From Flavobacteriales bacterium CG18_big_fil_WC_8_21_14_2_50_32_9 (GTDB taxonomy: Bacteria > Bacteroidota > Bacteroidia > Flavobacteriales_E > Vicingaceae): 5,301 nucleotides of DNA. The stretch is from NCBI GenBank assembly GCA_002770955.1, contig PCUH01000321.1:13399-18699 (forward strand), given 5' to 3'. The notes beneath the pieces were generated by a model, which saw only the letters and a program-made list of their open reading frames with translations, did not search any database and had not been told where the DNA came from. Shown in pieces: positions 1 to 2,803 of this stretch (positions are counted from its first letter, which is position 1; each line of letters opens with the position of its first letter). Both the position numbers and the translations under genes were made by a program.

Positions 1-258
1 AGCAATGGAAGCATGATCGGTACCAGGCACCCAACAAGCATTATAACCCAACATTCTAGCTCTACGAATTAATACATCCTGAATGGTATTGTTAAGCATG
101 TGCCCCATGTGTAAGACTCCGGTTACATTTGGTGGTGGAATTACTATGGTATATGGCTCTCTTTCATCGGGTACTGAACTGAAAAAATCGTTTTTCATCC
201 AGTAGTCGTACCATTTTTTTTCAATGTCTGTAGGGTTGTATTTATTGTTGATGCTCAT
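1..258 (-). CDS. valS: Valyl-tRNA synthetase, N-terminal part (runs off the window)
   Basis: Cytoplasmic class I aminoacyl-tRNA synthetase that charges tRNA-Val with valine. Only the first 86 codons are present; the frame stays open to the window edge. Translating the minus strand from ATG 258-256 gives a start MSINNKYNPTDIEKKW, then PPPNVTG at 41-47 and the class I HIGH signature as HMGH at 50-53 (first half of the ATP site). WVPGTDHASIA follows at 76-86. The PPPNVTGxLHMGH block with PGTDHA is characteristic of ValS among the Val/Ile/Leu enzymes. The start is supported by the usual ValS N-terminal spacing to HMGH and by a promoter about 30 nt upstream. No Shine-Dalgarno is visible, as is normal in Bacteroidota. 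The gene is divergent from the lipoprotein gene at 886. Identity is near certain, but the rest of the protein, including the KMSKS motif, cannot be checked. Confidence 0.96.
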   Translation of the reverse strand, partial: MSINNKYNPTDIEKKWYDYWMKNDFFSSVPDEREPYTIVIPPPNVTGVLHMGHMLNNTIQDVLIRRARMLGYNACWVPGTDHASIA

Positions 259-284
259 TAATAAAAAAATTAAAAATTGAGCCG

Positions 285-315
285 TAAAATTACGTTAAAG
301 ATTAACAACAGCAAA
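285..315 (-). promoter_or_regulatory. Predicted valS promoter, Bacteroidota type
   Basis: On the minus strand, TTTG (315-312) is followed after 19 nt by TAATTTTA (292-285). This matches the Bacteroidota housekeeping pattern TTTG-N19 to 21-TAnnTTTG except for the last base. Transcription would begin near 280, giving a leader of about 20 nt before the valS ATG at 258. This is a pattern match only. Confidence 0.5.
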
Positions 316-393
316 GTGTTCTATTTGAGAATTGAAAAATAAATTATTATATTTTTAAGTATTGTAGTTTCTCGGTGCGTCATTCCTTTACTT

Positions 394-456
394 TGTCATT
401 TCGAGCAAAATTTTACGAGTTGAGGAACGAAACTCAGTAAAATGAAGTTGAGAAAT
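394..456 (+). repeat. Hairpin-bearing GTCATTTCGAGC element, copy A
   Basis: TGTCATTTCGAGCA (394-407) is followed by a stem-loop and then TGAAGTTGAGAAAT (443-456). The inner stem pairs TTTTAC-GAGTT (411-421) with AACTC-A-GTAAAA (431-442), with a single bulged A at 436 and a 9-nt loop. An outer ATTTC (398-402) can also pair with GAAAT (452-456). The two flanks together read like the short dispersed GTCATTTCGAGC/GAAGTCGAGAAATC repeat that I recall from flavobacterial spacers, with a hairpin inserted in its middle. That family link is from memory and was not searched. The element lies in a divergent spacer, so it is poorly placed to be a gene terminator. Confidence 0.65.
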
Positions 457-550
457 CTTGTTGGTTAGGAAATGAGATTTTAAATTGAAGATATAGGTCA
501 ATAAATAAGAAGATTTAACATTACTTTTTTATTTAAAATTAATAAAATGT

Positions 551-624
551 TTCTGCTTTGCGGTCTCGACTTCGTTTTTCTGTGCTGTTTTACAACAGCA
601 CGAAAAACATTGCTCGAAATGACA
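551..624 (-). repeat. Hairpin-bearing GTCATTTCGAGC element, copy B (inverted)
   Basis: Read on the minus strand, this copy starts with the same 14 bases as copy A, TGTCATTTCGAGCA (624-611). A long stem-loop follows, then GAAGTCGAGACC. On the plus strand the stem pairs 574-589 (GTTTTTC-T-GTGCTGTT) with 594-608 (AACAGCACGAAAAAC). That is 15 pairs with one bulged base and a 4-nt loop (590-593). The stem sequence is unrelated to copy A, but the bulged A lies in the same CG opposite CAG context. The outer GAAAT seen in copy A is not kept here. The minus-strand end near 551 is uncertain. Confidence 0.65.
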
Positions 625-647
625 CCACTAAGAAAAACTTTAAAATA

Positions 648-673
648 AAATAGATTCCTGTTTTTGCTATGCT
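648..673 (+). repeat. Direct repeat copy 1, partial GATTCCTG element
   Basis: The 26 bases match 1822-1847 at 23 positions; the differences are TT for CC at bases 17-18 and T for C at base 23. The shared core is AAATAGATTCCTGTTT followed by GCTA. Unlike the copy at 1822, it has no downstream CAGGAATGAC, so it cannot form the hairpin and looks truncated. Confidence 0.7.
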
Positions 674-687
674 GCTATATTTACTTA

Positions 688-721
688 TTTGATACTGGGT
701 GGATTATTTTTTATATTTTTG
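688..721 (+). promoter_or_regulatory. Predicted promoter for the lipoprotein region
   Basis: TATTTTTG (714-721) is an exact match to the Bacteroidota -7 pattern TAnnTTTG. TTTG (688-691) lies 22 nt upstream, at the long end of the usual -33 spacing. A transcript starting near 727 would cover both leader copies, the 21-codon frame and the genes at 886 and 1290. The second leader copy has only a weaker -7 match, TGCTTTTG (817-824), and no evident -33 box. Confidence 0.4.
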
Positions 722-765
722 GAGAGAATAATTATTTAATGAAATTCCAAACAAAATAAAAATAC
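721..765 (+). repeat. Leader direct repeat, copy 1
   Basis: This 45-nt stretch starts GGAGAGAATAATTATTTAAT and ends AAAATAC. It recurs at 824-870 with three substitutions (G/A, G/A, A/T) and a short difference in the length of an A run. It lies immediately upstream of the 21-codon lipoprotein-like frame at 769, just as copy 2 lies upstream of the full lipoprotein gene at 886. This suggests that a gene together with its leader was duplicated. Confidence 0.8.
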
Positions 766-768
766 ATA

Positions 769-834
769 TTGAAAAAAACAATATCAATATTCCTATTTTC
801 AACTTTACTAATAGCTTGCTTTTGGAAAGAATAA
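769..834 (+). pseudogene. Lipoprotein signal-peptide remnant, or a 21-residue lipopeptide
   Basis: A short frame from TTG 769 to TAA 832-834 encodes 21 residues: a Lys-Lys start (2-3), a hydrophobic core (ISIFLFSTLL, 5-14) and a lipobox LIAC ending at Cys17, then only FWKE. This is a textbook type II signal peptide with almost no mature protein. An in-frame TAA at 757-759 rules out an earlier start. The stop codon and last two codons lie inside leader copy 2, so the repeat joint cuts the frame just after the lipobox. The simplest reading is the remains of a lipoprotein gene that lost its body by recombination at the duplicated leader. A genuine secreted lipopeptide is possible. The TTG start lowers confidence, as I see no clear ribosome binding site. 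Confidence 0.4.
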
Positions 835-870
835 TTATTTAATAAAATTCCTAACAAAATAAAAAAATAC
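824..870 (+). repeat. Leader direct repeat, copy 2
   Basis: This is the second copy of the sequence at 721-765, starting GGAAAGAATAATTATTTAAT and ending AAAAATAC. It begins inside the last codons of the 21-codon frame and ends 15 nt before the ATG of the lipoprotein gene at 886. The two copies begin 103 nt apart. Confidence 0.8.
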
Positions 871-885
871 AAACTACATTATGAT

Positions 886-1230
886 ATGAGAAAAAATTAT
901 TTAATTTTTATATTGGTTATACTAATATCATGCAGAGCTCCAAAAATCAAGACTTTCAATTCAAATGGTCAAAAACATGGAATTTGGGTAGAGTTGTATG
1001 ATTGTAATGGCTCCATAAAAGAGTTAACAAAATACAAAAAAGGTATTAAAACAGGTTGTTATCGTTCTTTTTATGAAGTAGGGAAAATTGAAACAAAAGG
1101 AAAGTACAAGAAAGGTAAAGAAGTCGGGGTTTGGAAATTATGGGATGTTGATGGCGTGTTATTAAGAAAATGGGGGATTAGAAATGATACCGTAATAAGA
1201 GGAAGAATAAGACAACCAGCTAAAATATAA
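886..1230 (+). CDS. MORN-repeat lipoprotein, YwqK-like
   Basis: A 114-residue predicted lipoprotein. Residues 1-16 form a type II signal peptide ending in the lipobox LISC with Cys16 as the lipidated residue. The next residues (RAPKIK) lack the acidic export signal seen on many Bacteroidota surface lipoproteins, so it probably faces the periplasm. The rest is three MORN-type repeats of 24-25 residues (about 27-51, 52-75, 76-98). Each has NG or KG, a second Gly four residues on, an aromatic two after that, and a further Gly: G28/G32/W34/G42, G53/G57/Y59/G66, G77/G81/W83/G90. Proteins of this type are often labelled 'YwqK family antitoxin', but nothing here shows antitoxin activity. MORN repeats are generally taken as binding or scaffold modules. 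The ATG at 886 is chosen because it begins the signal peptide. The gene may be co-transcribed with 1290 (59-nt gap). Family moderately sure, function unknown. Confidence 0.8.
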   Translation: MRKNYLIFILVILISCRAPKIKTFNSNGQKHGIWVELYDCNGSIKELTKYKKGIKTGCYRSFYEVGKIETKGKYKKGKEVGVWKLWDVDGVLLRKWGIRNDTVIRGRIRQPAKI

Positions 1231-1289
1231 GGTAGTGTTAAAATCTAATTTACAAAACTAACGGTTACTATTTATCAGTTTTTTTAAAT

Positions 1290-1808
1290 ATGAAAAAGAA
1301 CAAAATATATACTTTTGAACTAGCTTCTAGAGAAGATACTATAACAGGGATGATAATTGATTATTCTCAAGAATGGGTGTTTATTAAGTATATTCCTGTT
1401 GATTTTGTAGTGGATGGATTTATGTTTATAAGAAAGAAATTTATAATTGACTTTTGGAGAGAAAATAGAGAAAAATTTAAGGAAAATGTTATTATGAAAA
1501 AATTACAAGAGCTTGAATTTACAAATGTTTTTGATATGTCTTCAGTTAATTCATTGTTTAATTCATTAGTAAAAAGTAAAATAATATTTGATATTGAATT
1601 TGAAGATGATGAGACGTGTTATATGGGTCAACTTCATTCTTTAGGTTCAAATATAATGTCTATGAAAATGCTTCATATAGATGGTCAATTGCAAGAAGAA
1701 CAATTATTTGATATAAATGATGTATATACTGTCCAATTTAATAACGATTATATCAACACCTTAGTCTCTTATGGCAGGATAAAGTATCCCAGTCAATATG
1801 ATTGGTAG
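1290..1808 (+). CDS. Unrecognised protein with two related beta-rich halves
   Basis: A 172-residue protein I do not recognise. It has no signal peptide or membrane segment, so it is probably cytoplasmic. It appears to contain one module twice. Residues about 8-56 and 100-150 align with matching EDxT or DET, Gly20/Gly113, Lys33/Lys126 and Asp-Gly at 42-43/131-132, followed by an Ile/Val-rich strand. The offset is 93 residues, dropping to 89 after a small gap. Alternating hydrophobic residues suggest small beta barrels or sheets, perhaps Sm-like, but that is a guess. A charged, probably helical linker (about 57-95) joins the halves. The ATG at 1290 begins MKKNKIYTF and is preceded by an AT-rich stretch without a Shine-Dalgarno. 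It follows the MORN lipoprotein gene by 59 nt on the same strand, so the two may share a transcript. The gene is very AT-rich. The open frame and protein-like composition support a real gene. Confidence 0.75.
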   Translation: MKKNKIYTFELASREDTITGMIIDYSQEWVFIKYIPVDFVVDGFMFIRKKFIIDFWRENREKFKENVIMKKLQELEFTNVFDMSSVNSLFNSLVKSKIIFDIEFEDDETCYMGQLHSLGSNIMSMKMLHIDGQLQEEQLFDINDVYTVQFNNDYINTLVSYGRIKYPSQYDW

Positions 1809-1821
1809 TGTATCTGAGGAC

Positions 1822-1860
1822 AAATAGATTCCTGTTTCCGCTACGCTACACAGGAATGAC
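1822..1860. repeat. GATTCCTG hairpin element, direct repeat copy 2
   Basis: ATTCCTGT (1828-1835) pairs perfectly with ACAGGAAT (1850-1857), enclosing a 14-nt loop containing CGCTACGCTA. Bases 1822-1847 repeat 648-673 at 23 of 26 positions in the same orientation. The reverse strand starts GTCATTCCTG, a common form of short dispersed spacer repeat. It lies 14 nt after the stop of the 1290 gene and might limit read-through, but no T-run follows the stem. Confidence 0.7.
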
Positions 1861-1949
1861 TTGAAGAGGGAGCTACACAATAATGACGATTAGAATTGGC
1901 AATGTGCGTTGGAAAACTCCACTATTGAGAGGGTTTGAGATTAAGAGGA

Positions 1950-1968
1950 AAATCTGCGAGGCAGATTT
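1950..1968. repeat. Short hairpin AAATCTGC-GAG-GCAGATTT
   Basis: AAATCTGC (1950-1957) and GCAGATTT (1961-1968) are perfect complements around a GAG loop. No T-run follows on the plus strand; on the minus strand the following bases are TTCCTCTTAA. It is probably part of the spacer repeat patchwork rather than a terminator. Confidence 0.55.
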
Positions 1969-2065
1969 GGGGTTAAAAAAAAGGGGGGTGTTAAAATTTA
2001 CCCTTTTTACTCAAACACACCTCTGATGTTATATTCTCGCTGCTATCGCAACTTCGAACAACATC

Positions 2066-2087
2066 TTTCTCCTCTCAAGAGGAGAAA
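2066..2087. repeat. Perfect hairpin TTTCTCCTC-TCAA-GAGGAGAAA
   Basis: A 9-bp perfect stem (2066-2074 with 2079-2087) encloses a TCAA loop. The CTCCTC/GAGGAG core resembles the inverted hairpins at 2712-2784, suggesting a related family of spacer repeats. No T-run follows on either strand, so a factor-independent terminator is not supported. Confidence 0.6.
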
Positions 2088-2119
2088 AGTCAAATTAATC
2101 GAGATTCTAGATAATTTTC

Positions 2120-2140
2120 TTCACACCTCAAAGATGTGAA
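2120..2140. repeat. Imperfect inverted repeat TTCACA/TGTGAA
   Basis: TTCACA (2120-2125) and TGTGAA (2135-2140) are perfect complements 9 nt apart, in an AT-rich context about 52 nt upstream of the predicted -7 element of the 2224 gene. It could be a weak hairpin or a protein-binding site; nothing in the sequence decides. Confidence 0.3.
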
Positions 2141-2188
2141 AATGAAAATTAAAAAATTGTTGTAATAGCTATTTATATTCAATAAGCA

Positions 2189-2210
2189 TTGTACCTTTGT
2201 ACTGTACAAA
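2189..2210. promoter_or_regulatory. Candidate operator palindrome over the -7 element
   Basis: TTTGTAC-T-GTACAAA (2196-2210) is a perfect 7-1-7 palindrome. It covers the last four bases of the -7 element and the expected transcription start. An extra TTGTAC half-site lies at 2189-2194, so the half-site occurs three times in 22 bases. A dimeric regulator bound here would block RNA polymerase. No regulator gene is in the window, and a chance palindrome in AT-rich DNA is possible. Confidence 0.4.
2192..2199 (+). promoter_or_regulatory. Predicted -7 promoter element of the 2224 gene
   Basis: TACCTTTG matches TAnnTTTG exactly. Transcription would start near 2205, leaving a leader of roughly 20 nt before ATG 2224. 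No TTG is found 17-23 nt upstream; the nearest, at 2160-2162, is 29 nt away. The -33 box is therefore weak or replaced by an activator. The position also shows that the TTG at 2197 lies inside the promoter and cannot be the gene start. Confidence 0.5.
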
Positions 2211-2223
2211 AACAACTAAAATC

Positions 2224-2697
2224 ATGAGTAAATTTTCTTACGAAATAAAAGCAGGTAAAGGTATTAACACTATCATTTTTGGCTGCAAAAGAGAGCTATT
2301 AAAACGAACCTTAGGTGAACCCACAGAAAAAGAAATATACAACGCTACTGAAGAGGAAGATTACCAAACAGAAGATTGGCATTATGATGAGTTAGAAACT
2401 TCTTTTTCTTTTGATGAAGAAGATGGATGGCGTTTAACCACTATTGCTACTAGCTCTCCTGAAGCAACTATTAAAGGTAAAAAACTAATCGGTTTATCTG
2501 TTGATGAAGCTTTAGCCCAAACTGAAGGTATGGACTTAGGAGATAATCAGTTAGAAGATTTCTCTGATGAAGGGGAAAATCAAAAATTAATTAGCTTTTT
2601 AGATACAGGTATCAACCTTTGGTTTGAAGATGATGTGCTTTCTGAAATTCAATGGGCTGTTTTGTGGTCTGATGAAGATACGCCTGAATGGCCATAG
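2224..2697 (+). CDS. Small acidic protein with two related halves, function unknown
   Basis: A 157-residue, strongly acidic protein rich in Asp and Glu, without signal peptide or membrane segment, so probably cytoplasmic. I do not recognise a named family with confidence. The start GKGINTIIFGCKRELLKRTLGEP (11-33) resembles the 'G-I...FG-x-(S/K)-(R/K)-E-x(2)-(L/K)...LG-x-P' opening of BamE/SmpA-like or small immunity-type proteins, followed by a W-x-Y (52-54) and FSFDEEDGW (61-69). A second half repeats the pattern: I-G-L-S-V-D-E-A (89-96), then LWFEDDVLSEI (132-142). Gly20/Gly90, Phe63/Phe134 and Ile74/Ile142 align. The ATG at 2224 (MSKFSYEI) is chosen over TTG 2197 because the latter falls in the promoter and before the expected transcript start. 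The gene is monocistronic and convergent with the PIG-L gene. Confidence 0.8.
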   Translation: MSKFSYEIKAGKGINTIIFGCKRELLKRTLGEPTEKEIYNATEEEDYQTEDWHYDELETSFSFDEEDGWRLTTIATSSPEATIKGKKLIGLSVDEALAQTEGMDLGDNQLEDFSDEGENQKLISFLDTGINLWFEDDVLSEIQWAVLWSDEDTPEWP

Positions 2698-2700
2698 TAT

Positions 2701-2797
2701 GCCCCACCTAACCTCCCCAAAGGGGAGGGATTTCTATCGCACAAAGCCAATTCCTAGCTAATCTTTTCCCCTCCTTTGGAGGGGTTATAGGGGAGGC
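2701..2797. repeat. Inverted pair of GC-rich hairpins between convergent genes
   Basis: Two perfect hairpins fill the 106-nt spacer: CCTCCCC-AAA-GGGGAGG (2712-2728) and CCCCTCC-TTT-GGAGGGG (2768-2784). Their flanks are also inverted copies: GCCCCACCTAACC on the left against GCCTCCCCTATAACC (2797-2783) read on the minus strand. The two halves could therefore pair with each other over about 29 bases. This form of repeat is common between convergent genes in Bacteroidota. It probably stops transcription or blocks RNA decay from both sides, though neither hairpin is followed by a T-run, so it is not a classical intrinsic terminator. Confidence 0.7.
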
Positions 2798-2803
2798 TAA
2801 TCT

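Larger units (their letters stand above)
259..885. other. Divergent intergenic region, 627 nt
   Basis: This spacer lies between divergent valS and the lipoprotein gene. It holds, in order, the valS promoter, two inverted hairpin-bearing elements (394-456 and 551-624), a partial GATTCCTG-type repeat (648-673), a predicted rightward promoter (688-721) and a leader sequence present twice (721-765 and 824-870) around a 21-codon lipoprotein-like frame. The part between the two hairpin elements (457-550) is AT-rich and I see no gene or clear signal in it. Confidence 0.7.
1809..2223. other. Repeat-rich intergenic region, 415 nt
   Basis: No gene is supported here. The region is a patchwork of short inverted repeats: a GATTCCTG hairpin (1822-1860), an AAATCTGC hairpin (1950-1968), an AAAAAGGG/CCCTTTTT pair (1978-1985 with 2001-2008), a CTCCTC/GAGGAG hairpin (2066-2087) and a TTCACA/TGTGAA pair (2120-2140). 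The promoter and palindrome of the 2224 gene complete it. Stretches such as TTTTTACTCAAACACACC resemble dispersed spacer repeats I recall from Bacteroidota genomes. A 40-codon GTG frame through it (1904-2026) reads through these repeats and is not convincing. Confidence 0.6.

Noticed and set aside
394..624. Inverted 14-mers as ends of an insertion sequence
   Set aside because: The 200-nt interior has no transposase, and each 14-mer belongs to its own hairpin element, so they look like two separate repeats and not the ends of one element.
1254..1282. Possible terminator between the 886 and 1290 genes
   Set aside because: AAAACT and AGTTTT form only a 6-bp AT-rich stem with a 17-nt loop. A T-run follows, but the stem is too weak to support a call.
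1904..2026. A 40-codon GTG frame in the spacer after the 1290 gene
   Set aside because: It runs through hairpin repeats, includes a low-complexity A/G run and has no start context. Translated spacer repeats in Bacteroidota often look like this.
2168..2187. Inverted repeat GCTATT/AATAAGC upstream of the 2224 gene
   Set aside because: It needs a bulge and is AT-rich, so it is likely chance in this composition.
2197..2223. TTG start at 2197 adding nine residues to the acidic protein
   Set aside because: It lies within the TACCTTTG -7 element and ahead of the expected transcription start. ATG 2224 gives a normal N-terminus.
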